From contig JAFACJ010000621.1 of NCBI GenBank assembly GCA_023425615.1, forward strand, positions 1 through 9,501: a stretch of 9,501 nt of DNA, written 5' to 3'. The stretch's first letter is position 1; the number at the start of each line of letters is the position of its first letter. Shown in pieces: positions 1-6,662 of this stretch. The stretch is from Actinomycetes bacterium (lineage in GTDB: Bacteria > Actinomycetota > Actinomycetes > Streptosporangiales > Streptosporangiaceae). Position numbers and translations under genes: made by a program. The notes below the pieces were generated by a model. The model did no database searches. It had not been told where the DNA came from and saw only the letters and a list, made by a program, of their open reading frames with translations.

Positions 1-1042
1 CGCGGTCCACGGCGTCGGCGACGAGGTCCTCCATCGCCTTCAGACGGCGTTCGTTGGCCAGCGGGCCCATCGTCACGCCTTCTTCGAGCCCGTCGCCGAC
101 GACCACGGACTCGGCGGCCTGGACGAACTCCTCGACGAACCTCTCATAGGCGTTCTCGTGCACCAGGAAGCGGCTCGGTGAGGTGCAGACCTGACCGGCG
201 TTGAAGAACTTGGCGGTGGCGGCGCGGCGGGCTGCCGTCGCCGGGTCGGCGTCCTCGCAGACGATCACCGGGGCGTGTCCGCCCAGTTCCATGATGGAGG
301 GCTTCATCACCGCGCCGGCCTTGGCGGCCAGCAGCTTGCCGACCGGGACGGAGCCGGTGAAGGCGACCATCCGGGTGAAGGGGGAGCTGATGAGGTGCTC
401 GGAGACCTCGGCCGGGTCGCCGAACACCAGGTTGAGGACTCCGGCCGGGACCCCGGCCTCCTCGAAGCAGCGCACGATCTGGCAGACCGTGCCGGGCGTC
501 TCCTCCGACGCCTTGATCACGATCGAGCAGCCCGCGGAGAGCGCGGCGGCGATCTTGCGCATCGGGGAGCCCGCGGGGAAGTTCCACGGGGTGAAGGCGG
601 CGACGGGCCCGATGGGCTCGCGGCGGACGGTCAGCAGGGTGTCGGAGGCCGACGGGATGACCCGGCCGTAGGCGCGGCGTGCGTCGTCGGCGTCCCAGCG
701 CAGGGAGTTGGCCACGCGCGCCGCCTCGTTGCGGGCCTCGGCGAACGGCTTGCCCTGCTCCAGGGTCATGATCCGGCCGACCTCGTCGGCGCGCGCGGTC
801 AGCCGGTCGGCGGCGTCGCGCAGGATCTCCACCCGCCGCGCGATCGGCATGGCCCGCCAGACGGCGAAGCCCGCCACGGCCGCCTCGATCGCGCGGTCGA
901 GGTCCTCGATCGCGGCCAGCGGTACCTGGCCGATCACCTCCTCGGTGGCGGGGTTGACCACCGGTTCGGTACGGCCGGACCCGCCCGAGCACCACTCACC
1001 GCCGATGTACATCTGAAGGGGAGGGTATGCGTCAGTCGTCAT
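1..1042 (-). CDS. NAD(P)-dependent aldehyde dehydrogenase, succinate-semialdehyde dehydrogenase-like (C-terminus cut by window edge)
   Basis: Oxidises an aldehyde to the acid with NAD(P)+ in the cytosol. 347 residues are visible, about 70% of a usual 480-500; the C-terminus lies beyond the left edge. The ALDH catalytic set is complete: FTPWNFP with Asn about residue 154, the cofactor-loop motif FTGSVPVG from about 228, general-base Glu252 in MELGGHAPVIV, and nucleophile Cys286 in GQVCTSPSRF. The segment MTLEQGKPFAEA resembles the succinate-semialdehyde dehydrogenase branch (GabD type), which also contains many aromatic and semialdehyde dehydrogenases, so the substrate is not settled. The ATG at 1042 has a GAGAGAAAG purine run upstream and gives the expected N-terminus (MYIGGEW). 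It starts 16 bases after the VOC dioxygenase stop, so the two are almost certainly co-transcribed. Inference: it may oxidise a ring-cleavage semialdehyde or a downstream aldehyde. Confidence 0.93.
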   Translation of the reverse strand, partial: MTTDAYPPLQMYIGGEWCSGGSGRTEPVVNPATEEVIGQVPLAAIEDLDRAIEAAVAGFAVWRAMPIARRVEILRDAADRLTARADEVGRIMTLEQGKPFAEARNEAARVANSLRWDADDARRAYGRVIPSASDTLLTVRREPIGPVAAFTPWNFPAGSPMRKIAAALSAGCSIVIKASEETPGTVCQIVRCFEEAGVPAGVLNLVFGDPAEVSEHLISSPFTRMVAFTGSVPVGKLLAAKAGAVMKPSIMELGGHAPVIVCEDADPATAARRAATAKFFNAGQVCTSPSRFLVHENAYERFVEEFVQAAESVVVGDGLEEGVTMGPLANERRLKAMEDLVADAVDR

Positions 1043-1058
1043 GTCGTGCTTTCTCTCG

Positions 1059-1976
1059 TCAGTGATCCGCGCCCTGGGGGTCCCTGGAGCTGAGCAGGGT
1101 CCAGATGTGGTGGGGCGGGGTGGTCTCGTGGACGCGCGTCCCGTACGAGGCGTCCACGCGGTCCATGTCCGCCGCGTACTCCACCCGGCCGCCGCAGGGC
1201 GCGTGGATGAATCTGAAGACGTTAGATCCGATCGTGTGCCGGCCCAGCTTGCGCGCCTCGCGCCAGCCCTGGCCGATCATGTGGTTGCCGCCCTCGATGA
1301 CGTCGTCGAAGCCCGGGACCTCGAAGGAGACATGGTTGATCCCGGCCTTGTCGGGCCGGTGACACAGCAGGAAGTTGTGCTGGTCGTCGTCGCCCTCGCA
1401 CTGCATGAACACGCCCATGGGCTTGACGACGTCGGTGGCGGTGAAGCCGAGGCGGTCGAGGTAGAAGGCGACGGCCTCGTCCTTGCCCGCCTTGGGGATG
1501 TTGAGCGCCACGTGGCACATCCGCAGCGGCCGTACCCGCCCTACCGAGGTCACCGAGCTGTTCCAGCGGGAGACGTGCCCGGTCACGTTGCCGGTGCGCG
1601 GCTCATCCGCCCGGTGCTTCTCGGGTCCGGCCAGGGTGAGCCCGAGTCCGAAGCCCGTCTCATCGACGGTGTGGTGGATCCCGTCCTCGGTGCGCCGCAC
1701 GGGGCGGTCGGCGCCGACCCTGGCGATGAGCTCCGCCAGCGCCTCGGGGGTGTCGACGCCCCAGACCACCTCGCGGATGGTCGGGCCCGGCTCGACGGCC
1801 GGCAGGTCGAGCCCGCCGGAGGAGTCGAGCTGGAGGGTCTGCCCGGCGAGGGTCTCGAAGACGGCGCGGGTCTCCTCGCGCCGCACGAGCGTGAGCCCGA
1901 AGTCCTCGAAGAAGCGCACGTTCTCGGCGAGGTCGTCCACGCTGTAGATGACCGATTCGATGCGCTGGATTCCCAC
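1059..1976 (-). CDS. VOC-family protein, two-domain type I extradiol (catechol 2,3-/dihydroxybiphenyl) dioxygenase-like
   Basis: 305 residues, the size of two-domain type I extradiol dioxygenases. The N-terminal VOC module (about 1-120) has no metal ligands, as in that family; the C-terminal module (about 150-275) carries the likely Fe(II) triad His155 (MCHVAL), His215 (INHVSFEV) and Glu266 (GGRVEYAADMD). His200 and His247 sit where BphC of the biphenyl pathway has second-shell His195 and His241, but BphC Tyr250 is Phe256 here. The segment before Glu266 nearly fits the extradiol signature. The expected reaction is meta-cleavage of a catechol to a semialdehyde or oxo-acid; another VOC activity is possible. 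The GTG at 1976 was chosen because AGGAGG lies 9 bases upstream and VOC homology begins at once; an upstream in-frame ATG at 2027 coincides with the predicted transcription start. The aldehyde dehydrogenase follows in the same operon. Confidence 0.85.
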   Translation of the reverse strand: MGIQRIESVIYSVDDLAENVRFFEDFGLTLVRREETRAVFETLAGQTLQLDSSGGLDLPAVEPGPTIREVVWGVDTPEALAELIARVGADRPVRRTEDGIHHTVDETGFGLGLTLAGPEKHRADEPRTGNVTGHVSRWNSSVTSVGRVRPLRMCHVALNIPKAGKDEAVAFYLDRLGFTATDVVKPMGVFMQCEGDDDQHNFLLCHRPDKAGINHVSFEVPGFDDVIEGGNHMIGQGWREARKLGRHTIGSNVFRFIHAPCGGRVEYAADMDRVDASYGTRVHETTPPHHIWTLLSSRDPQGADH

Positions 1977-1985
1977 GTGTCGTCC

Positions 1986-1991
1986 CCTCCT
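1986..1991 (-). promoter_or_regulatory. Shine-Dalgarno of the VOC dioxygenase gene
   Basis: AGGAGG on the minus strand, 9 bases before GTG 1976. It decides the start: the longer in-frame reading from ATG 2027 would place this site inside the coding region and add a 17-residue tail unlike the family. Confidence 0.8.
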
Positions 1992-2006
1992 CGAGAGTGC
2001 CTGAGC

Positions 2007-2020
2007 GTGACGCCTGTCAC
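2007..2020. promoter_or_regulatory. Crp-like operator, copy 1 (GTGAC-N4-GTCAC)
   Basis: Perfect 5+5 inverted repeat GTGAC-GCCT-GTCAC, followed by CGG on the plus strand. It contains GTGA-N6-TCAC, the core of Crp/GlxR-type cAMP receptor sites, and fits the published Streptomyces Crp motif GTG-N6-GNCAC. It lies in the predicted 5' leader of the VOC gene, centred about 13 bases downstream of the predicted start of transcription, a position that favours repression. The same palindrome recurs at 7353-7366. No Crp gene is in the window, so the regulator's identity is inference. Confidence 0.5.
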
Positions 2021-2033
2021 CGGGCACAGTCCG

Positions 2034-2062
2034 ATCCTAGAAATGCGACAAGCCACGCCCAA
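2034..2062 (-). promoter_or_regulatory. Promoter of the VOC-ALDH operon (-35 TTGGGC, 17 bp, -10 TAGGAT)
   Basis: On the minus strand TTGGGC (2062-2057) and TAGGAT (2039-2034) are separated by exactly 17 bases, a good housekeeping sigma-type arrangement for an actinomycete. The predicted start of transcription is about 2027, giving a leader near 50 bases before GTG 1976. The element lies in the 149-base gap between lysR and the VOC gene, so that operon can be expressed independently of lysR. Confidence 0.55.
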
Positions 2063-2084
2063 CACCCCAAGCACCGCTAATGAC

Positions 2085-2099
2085 GCAACCCTTTGTTGC
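2085..2099. promoter_or_regulatory. Candidate LysR recognition dyad (GCAAC-N5-GTTGC)
   Basis: Perfect 15-base dyad GCAAC-CCTTT-GTTGC. Its centre (2092) lies about 65 bases upstream of the predicted VOC transcription start at 2027, the usual place of the LysR-type recognition site, and a lysR gene ends 26 bases away. The dyad has the size of LysR-type boxes but does not fit T-N11-A letter for letter. Binding by the local regulator is inference. Confidence 0.45.
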
Positions 2100-2125
2100 A
2101 CGGTATGAGGCGCCCTCACGCTCCG

Positions 2126-3037
2126 TTACGGACGGAACTCCGGAATGGGATTCTCCGCGAACCAGGCGGTCAGGAAGTCGAGGAAGACCTCGACCTTCCG
2201 CGGCGCCTGCTGCGCCGGACCGTAGATGGCGTACAGCGACCGCGCCGGAACGGGCAGCTCGGGCAGCAGCACCTTCAGCGCGCCGCCCATGAGGTCCTCG
2301 TACGCGGGCCGGGACGGCAGCAGGGCGATGCCCCTGCCGTGCACGGCCGCCTTCTGCAGCGCGATGTAGGAGTTGGAGAAGAACGCGATGTTGCGGATCT
2401 TGTGCAGCGTGCTCGCGTGCCCGTGGCCGATGCGCCACACGGGGTCGTTGACGTGCACGAGGCAGTCGTGCGCCGCCAGGTCGTTGGGGTCGGTGAGCAG
2501 CCCGCGCTCCTTGATGTAGGAGTCGGCGGCGCACAGCACGAACGGCAGCGAGGCGATCTTCTTCAGCCGCACGCTGGAGTCCCGCAGGTCGCGGGTGTGG
2601 AAGGCGACGTCGAAGCCGCTGTCCAGGAAGTCATAGGTGCGGTCGGACATGCCGCCGAGCTCGAACCTGACGGTGATCTTGGGGTGTGCCACCGCGAAGG
2701 CGGCGATGGCGTCGCCGAGATCGAGGCTGCCGATCCATTTGGGACAGATGATCGACAGCGGCCCCTCCGGACGGTCGTGCATCTCGGCGATGCTGGAGTC
2801 CTCATCGTCGATCTCATCGAGGATCCGCTGCGCGAACCGGCTGTAGCGCAGCCCCGGCTCGGTCAGGCTGACCGAGCGTGCCGTGCGGTTGACCAGCCTG
2901 ACGCCCACCTGCTTCTCCAGATCGGCGACATGCCGGGAGATGAGCGACCCCGAGGTGCCCAGGATCTTGGCCGCTCCGCTGAAGCTGCCGCCCTTGGCGA
3001 CGGTGACGAAGCTGCGCATGACGAGCAGGCGGTCCAT
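2126..3037 (-). CDS. LysR-family transcriptional regulator
   Basis: 303 residues, the normal LysR-type length. The N-terminal winged helix-turn-helix (about 1-60) is intact: FVTVAKGGSFSGAAKILG, then SLISRHVADLEKQVG and VRLVNRTARSVSLTEPG. Residues about 90-295 form the periplasmic-binding-like effector domain (PLSIICPKWIGSLDLG, then GRGIALLPSRPAYEDL near the end). It most resembles the CrgA/AaeR-like branch with a short linker. ATG 3037 has GGAGGAG 5 bases upstream. It lies between the transporter unit and the VOC-ALDH operon, all on the minus strand, behind a terminator. Inference: it senses the imported compound or an intermediate and acts on the VOC promoter through the dyad at 2085-2099. 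A promoter for lysR itself is not clear; TATCCT (3125-3120) is a weak -10 candidate without a convincing -35. Confidence 0.95.
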   Translation of the reverse strand: MDRLLVMRSFVTVAKGGSFSGAAKILGTSGSLISRHVADLEKQVGVRLVNRTARSVSLTEPGLRYSRFAQRILDEIDDEDSSIAEMHDRPEGPLSIICPKWIGSLDLGDAIAAFAVAHPKITVRFELGGMSDRTYDFLDSGFDVAFHTRDLRDSSVRLKKIASLPFVLCAADSYIKERGLLTDPNDLAAHDCLVHVNDPVWRIGHGHASTLHKIRNIAFFSNSYIALQKAAVHGRGIALLPSRPAYEDLMGGALKVLLPELPVPARSLYAIYGPAQQAPRKVEVFLDFLTAWFAENPIPEFRP

Positions 3038-3042
3038 GGGGG

Positions 3043-3049
3043 CTCCTCC
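3043..3049 (-). promoter_or_regulatory. lysR Shine-Dalgarno, complementary to the upstream terminator arm
   Basis: GGAGGAG lies 5 bases before ATG 3037. Its first six bases are complementary to TCCTCC (3071-3066) in the 3' arm of the terminator immediately upstream. The transcript could therefore fold either as terminator or as a hairpin hiding the ribosome site. Confidence 0.6.
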
Positions 3050-3055
3050 AACGGG

Positions 3056-3093
3056 AAAACGAGGGGGAGGATTAAGGTGCTTCCTCCCCCTCG
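3056..3093 (-). terminator. Rho-independent terminator between the binding-protein gene and lysR
   Basis: Arms 3093-3082 and 3071-3060 (minus-strand order) pair perfectly over 12 bases, mostly G-C, around a 10-base loop. Four T follow on the minus strand (3059-3056). The hairpin begins 42 bases after the binding-protein stop and ends 18 bases before the lysR start. A strong stem with a T-run in this gap is best read as the end of the transporter unit. It may allow partial read-through into lysR. Confidence 0.75.
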
Positions 3094-3125
3094 GGGAATT
3101 CTGTCCGAATATCGGCGCCAGGATA

Positions 3126-3139
3126 GTGGCTTATGTCAC
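3126..3139. promoter_or_regulatory. Weak third Crp-like site (GTG-N6-GTCAC)
   Basis: GTG-GCTTAT-GTCAC fits the Streptomyces Crp motif GTG-N6-GNCAC but differs at one position from the GTGAC-N4-GTCAC copies at 2007 and 7353. It overlaps the binding-protein stop codon, upstream of lysR. The loose motif is expected about once or more per window of this size, so this copy alone is weak evidence. Confidence 0.2.
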
Positions 3140-4083
3140 TCGCCCAGGCAGTACTGCGGTGCCTCGTCCACGTTGTCCTTGGTGATCAAAGTGATCGGGA
3201 CCTGCGCGATCTTGTCGGCCTGGCCGCCCTTGAGCAGGGCCAGGGTGTTCTTGACGGCGAGCTGTCCGGTGACCGTCGGCGAGTTGGCGACGGTGGCGGC
3301 GAACCGCCCGTCCTTGACCGCCTCCAGGCCCGTCTTGGTGCCGTTGGTGGTGACGATCTTGACGTTCGCCTTGGCGGCCTGGAAGGCGTTCAGCGCGCCG
3401 AAGGCCATCTCCTCGTTGGCGACGAACACATAGTCAAGGCCCGGGTTCGCCTGGATCATGTTCTCGGCCACGTCCTGGGCCTTGGCCCGGTTGAACATGC
3501 CCGGCTGATCGGCCACCAGCTTGACGTTGGCGGGCAGGTTGTCCTTGAAGCCGCCGGCCAGCAGGTCGGAGGCGGCGCCCGGGGCACCGGCGATGACGGC
3601 GGCCTCGGCGGGCTTGCCTCCGGCGTCCTTGGCCACCCACTCGGCGTCGAGCTTGCCGACCGTCTTGAGGTCGACGACGGCGGCGCCCAGGATCTGGGAC
3701 GGGTCATCGGTGATCACGGACGTCAGGAAGATCGGGATCTTGGCGGCCTTGGCCTTGGCGATGTCGTTCTCCAGCGCGTCCACGTTGACCGTCTGCACCA
3801 CCAGCGCGTCCACCTGGCGGGAGATCATGTCCTCGATGTTGGACAGCTCCGTGCCGGGGTTCTGGTTGGAGTTGGCGGTCAGCAGCTCGACATCGTTCGC
3901 CTCGGCCTCATGGGTGATGGACTTCAGCAGGCAGGTGTGGAACTCGGTGTTGGCGCCGTTCACGAAGCCGATCTTCACCGAGCCGTCAGCGGACTCACCG
4001 CCGGAGTCCGAACCGCAGGCGCTCGCCAGGAGCAGCGCGCCGACGGCGACGGCGGCGCCGAGGGGACGGAATATCGAGGGCAT
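3136..4083 (-). CDS. ABC transporter substrate-binding lipoprotein, ribose/CUT2 type (Peripla_BP_4 family)
   Basis: 315 residues. A lipoprotein signal occupies residues 1-22, with a lipobox ending at Cys23 (LLLASAC), then a Gly/Ser/Asp-rich tether. The mature part has the two-lobed type I binding-protein pattern: SVKIGFVNGANTEFH starts lobe 1 and DYVFVANEEMAFGAL starts a lobe 2 strand. The motif usually written GFDGT is TTNGT here, so an acidic residue common in sugar binding is Asn. Cys51 and Cys312 are the only cysteines of the mature protein and could form a disulfide. It captures solute outside the membrane for the adjacent permease and ATPase. Ligand unknown: CUT2 systems import pentoses and other sugars but also non-sugars such as autoinducer-2. 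ATG 4083 has AAAGGGG upstream. The gene follows the permease by 58 bases and is ended by the terminator at 3056-3093. Confidence 0.92.
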   Translation of the reverse strand: MPSIFRPLGAAVAVGALLLASACGSDSGGESADGSVKIGFVNGANTEFHTCLLKSITHEAEANDVELLTANSNQNPGTELSNIEDMISRQVDALVVQTVNVDALENDIAKAKAAKIPIFLTSVITDDPSQILGAAVVDLKTVGKLDAEWVAKDAGGKPAEAAVIAGAPGAASDLLAGGFKDNLPANVKLVADQPGMFNRAKAQDVAENMIQANPGLDYVFVANEEMAFGALNAFQAAKANVKIVTTNGTKTGLEAVKDGRFAATVANSPTVTGQLAVKNTLALLKGGQADKIAQVPITLITKDNVDEAPQYCLGE

Positions 4084-4141
4084 GGCAAAGCCCCTTTCTT
4101 GGGTGGGGGGGTGAAAAGCGGGGCGGAAATCAGGGTGCGGC

Positions 4142-5146
4142 TCAGCGCCGGCGGTTTTGCAGCTGGTTGGCGATGGCGGCGACCAGCAGTACCGCGCCGA
4201 CCGCGACGAGCTGGTAGTTGCTGGAGATCTGCAGCAGGTTCAGCACATTGGCGACGATGCCCAGCAGGATGATCCCCAGGGTCGTGCCGAAGATCGTCCC
4301 CTTGCCGCCCTCCAGCGAGGTGCCGCCGATGACGACGGCCGCCACCGCGTTGAGCTGGAGCGGCAGACCACCCGTGCCGGGGCTGCTGGCGCCCAGCCGT
4401 GACAGCAGCATGATCCCGGCCAGCCCCGACAGGACGCCGCCGAGGGTGTAGAGGATGAGCTTGTTGCGCGAGACGCTGATACCGCTCAGCCGTGCGACGT
4501 CCTCGTTACCGCCGATCGCGAACGCGTCGCGCCCGAAGGTGGTGAACCGCATGACCAGCGCGGTGCCGCCCAGCACCAGGAGCGCCAGGATCAGCAGGTT
4601 GGGCAGGCCGAGGAAGGTGCCGTTGCCCAGCTCGAACAGGTGGGTGCCGATGGAGACGCTCTGGCCGTCCATGACCAGGAGGGCGACACCGTCGAGCAGG
4701 GTCGCGGTCGCCAGCGTGACGACGAACGGCGCCACCTTCGTGAACGTCACCACCAGCCCGTTCACCAGGCCGATGAAGGCGGCGATCACCATGGACACCG
4801 CGATCGCCTGCCACATGGGCTTGTCGTGCACGATCAGCTGGGCGCCCACGGCGACGGTCACCGCGACATTGCTGCCCAGCGAGAAGTCCATGCCCCCCGC
4901 GGTCATCAGCAGGGTCAGCCCCGCCGCGATGATCGCCATGACGCTGATCTGCCGCAGCACGTTGAGCAGGTTCGTCGAGGTGAGGAAGGCGTCGGACCGC
5001 ACGGCGGCGAAGATGACGATCGCCACCAGCACCACGACCAGTCCCGCGTACTGCGGGAAGGCGCGCAGGAACCGGGGCCGCTGCCGTGCCGCCCGCTCCT
5101 TCGGCGCGGCGGCGCCGCCGGCCTGGACCGTCGAGTCAACACTCAC
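4142..5146 (-). CDS. ABC transporter permease, RbsC-like (BPD_transp_2 family)
   Basis: 334 residues, usual for an RbsC-type CUT2 permease. A charged, Ala-rich cytosolic tail (about 1-30) precedes a series of hydrophobic segments, probably 8-10 membrane helices. Family landmarks are visible: GGMDFSLGS (the position usually IDLSVG), TFGRDAFAIGGNEDVARLSGI in the cytoplasmic loop that contacts the ATPase, and GGTSLEGGKGT before the last helices. It forms the membrane channel, probably as a homodimer. GTG 5146 overlaps the ATPase stop by four bases (GTGA), with AGGAGGAG a few bases upstream inside the ATPase gene, so the two are translationally coupled. No missing segment or frameshift is seen. 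Confidence 0.95.
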   Translation of the reverse strand: MSVDSTVQAGGAAAPKERAARQRPRFLRAFPQYAGLVVVLVAIVIFAAVRSDAFLTSTNLLNVLRQISVMAIIAAGLTLLMTAGGMDFSLGSNVAVTVAVGAQLIVHDKPMWQAIAVSMVIAAFIGLVNGLVVTFTKVAPFVVTLATATLLDGVALLVMDGQSVSIGTHLFELGNGTFLGLPNLLILALLVLGGTALVMRFTTFGRDAFAIGGNEDVARLSGISVSRNKLILYTLGGVLSGLAGIMLLSRLGASSPGTGGLPLQLNAVAAVVIGGTSLEGGKGTIFGTTLGIILLGIVANVLNLLQISSNYQLVAVGAVLLVAAIANQLQNRRR

Positions 5147-6657
5147 GAGAGTTCTCCTCCTAGCACGCTGGCGACGAGGTCGTCACGCGTGACGTCGGCG
5201 ATGGCGTACTCGGTGATCACCCGGCCGCCGCGCATGACGATCACGCGGTCGGCGAGGCGCATCACCTCCTCTGCTGACGACGAGGCCAGCAGTACCGCCA
5301 CGCCCTTCTCCACCAGCGAGTCGATCAGGGCGTGGATGTCGGCCATGGCGGCGACGTCCACCCCGTTGGTCGGGTCCTCCAGCAGGCACGCCACCGGATC
5401 GGTGCCCAGCCACTTGGCCAGCAGTACCTTCTGCTGGTTGCCCCCCGAAAGGCTTCCCACCGGCGGGTTCCGCGTCAGCGACACCACCCGGTAGTCATCG
5501 CGGAGCGGCTCCGCGCGCCGGGTGAGGGCGCCGCGGCGGTGCAGCCGCCTGCGGTCCATGCGGTCCTTGGCGAGCATCAGGTTCTCATCGATGGACAGCC
5601 CGTGGATCAGCCCGAGGGCGCGGCGGTCGCCCGTCACGCACCGCAGGCCGCTGTTCAGCGAGTGGAAGACCTTCCCGAACGGGACCGCCTTGCCGTCGAC
5701 GGTGAGCGTGCCGCGGTCGGGGCGGCGGCGTCCCGACAGGAGGTCGAACAGGCGCGACTGGGCGTCGCCCGCCGGTCCGAGCACCGCCACGATCTCGCCT
5801 TTGCGCACCTCGACGCTGAACCCCTCGATGTGCCGGCCCAGGCTCAGGTCACGGACGCTGAGCCCGATCTCCTGCGCCGTGGCCTTGCGCTCCGGACGGC
5901 TGGAGACCACCTCCCTGCCGACCATGTCCCGGACGAGCCCCCGTTCGTCCGTCTCCCCGGCGACCCTGCTGCACACGACCCTTCCATCACGCATGACGGT
6001 GATGCGGTCGGCGAGGTCGAGCACCTCGTCGATGTGGTGCGAGATGTAGATGACGGCGACGCCGCCGTCGCGGAGCCTGCGCACCAGGGCGCGGATCTGG
6101 TCCGCGGCCTCGGCGCCCAGGCAGGCGGTCGGCTCGTCGAGGATGAGCACCCTGCCGCCGCGGCACACCTCGCGCGCCACCTCGACCATGGTCTGCTCGG
6201 CGACCGTGAGGTCACCGGCCGGGGTGTCCACGTCGATGTCGATGCCCAGGTCGTGCAGTGCCCTGCGCGCCGACTCCGCCACCGACTTCCAGCGCACGAG
6301 GGAGCCGCGGCTGGGGAGCGCCCCGAGCATGATGTTCTCGGCGACCGTGAGGCTCATGACCAGTTCCCGCCGCTGCGGGACGATCGCGATGCCCTGCTTG
6401 CGGGCCTGCCGCGAGGTCAGCTGGCTCTGCGCCCTGCCGGCGATCTCCAGGTGGCCCTCGTCGGGGTTCTGCACCCCGGAGAGGATCTTCACCAGTGTCG
6501 ACTTGCCGGCGCCGTTCATTCCCATGAGGGCGTGGATCTCACCCGGGTGGATCTCCAGGGAGACGTCCTTGAGCGCCACCGCGCCACCGAACCTCTTGGT
6601 GACGCCGTGGACGCGGATGATCGCGTCGGATCCGCTGCTGGTCACGGAGTCGGGCAT
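5143..6657 (-). CDS. Sugar-type (CUT2) ABC transporter ATP-binding protein with two nucleotide-binding domains, RbsA-like
   Basis: 504 residues with two fused ATPase domains, as in RbsA/MglA. Domain 1 (about 11-250): Walker A GMNGAGKST (46-54), Q-loop Gln95, degenerate signature LTVAEQ (150-155), Walker B VLILDEPT (170-177), switch His207. Domain 2 (about 264-500): degenerate Walker A GPAGDAQS (294-301), good signature LSGGNQQ (403-409), and Walker B region CLLEDPTNGVD, where the usual Asp-Glu is reversed to Glu427-Asp428. One intact and one decayed site is normal for the family; the reversal is less usual. It powers uptake through the adjacent permease. ATG 6657 is my choice; GTG 6666, overlapping the CMD stop as GTGA, is an equally good coupled start (507 residues). 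Neither has a clear ribosome site, and the reading from 6744 would overlap the CMD gene by 82 bases. Confidence 0.95.
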   Translation of the reverse strand: MPDSVTSSGSDAIIRVHGVTKRFGGAVALKDVSLEIHPGEIHALMGMNGAGKSTLVKILSGVQNPDEGHLEIAGRAQSQLTSRQARKQGIAIVPQRRELVMSLTVAENIMLGALPSRGSLVRWKSVAESARRALHDLGIDIDVDTPAGDLTVAEQTMVEVAREVCRGGRVLILDEPTACLGAEAADQIRALVRRLRDGGVAVIYISHHIDEVLDLADRITVMRDGRVVCSRVAGETDERGLVRDMVGREVVSSRPERKATAQEIGLSVRDLSLGRHIEGFSVEVRKGEIVAVLGPAGDAQSRLFDLLSGRRRPDRGTLTVDGKAVPFGKVFHSLNSGLRCVTGDRRALGLIHGLSIDENLMLAKDRMDRRRLHRRGALTRRAEPLRDDYRVVSLTRNPPVGSLSGGNQQKVLLAKWLGTDPVACLLEDPTNGVDVAAMADIHALIDSLVEKGVAVLLASSSAEEVMRLADRVIVMRGGRVITEYAIADVTRDDLVASVLGGELS

Positions 6658-6662
6658 CGCGA

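Noticed and set aside
144..995. Long open frames opposite or shifted to the ALDH, VOC, binding-protein and ATPase genes (for example minus 144-995, plus 1041-2108, plus 2093-3433, plus 3133-4272, plus 5332-6678)
   Set aside because: Their translations are Arg/Gly/Ala/Pro-rich with no domain pattern, as expected for shadow frames in high-GC DNA; the opposite or alternative frame has clear family motifs in every case.
4084..4141. Imperfect hairpin between permease and binding-protein genes (GCCCC...TTTC with GAAAGGGGC)
   Set aside because: The pairing needs a 3-base bulge and a G/C-only match; it could mask the ribosome site but the evidence is too thin to annotate.
5181..5194. Perfect 14-base palindrome CGTCACGCGTGACG inside the ATPase gene
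   Set aside because: It encodes the ordinary VTRDD segment near the ATPase C-terminus, and a 14-base palindrome is expected by chance about once in a window of this size.
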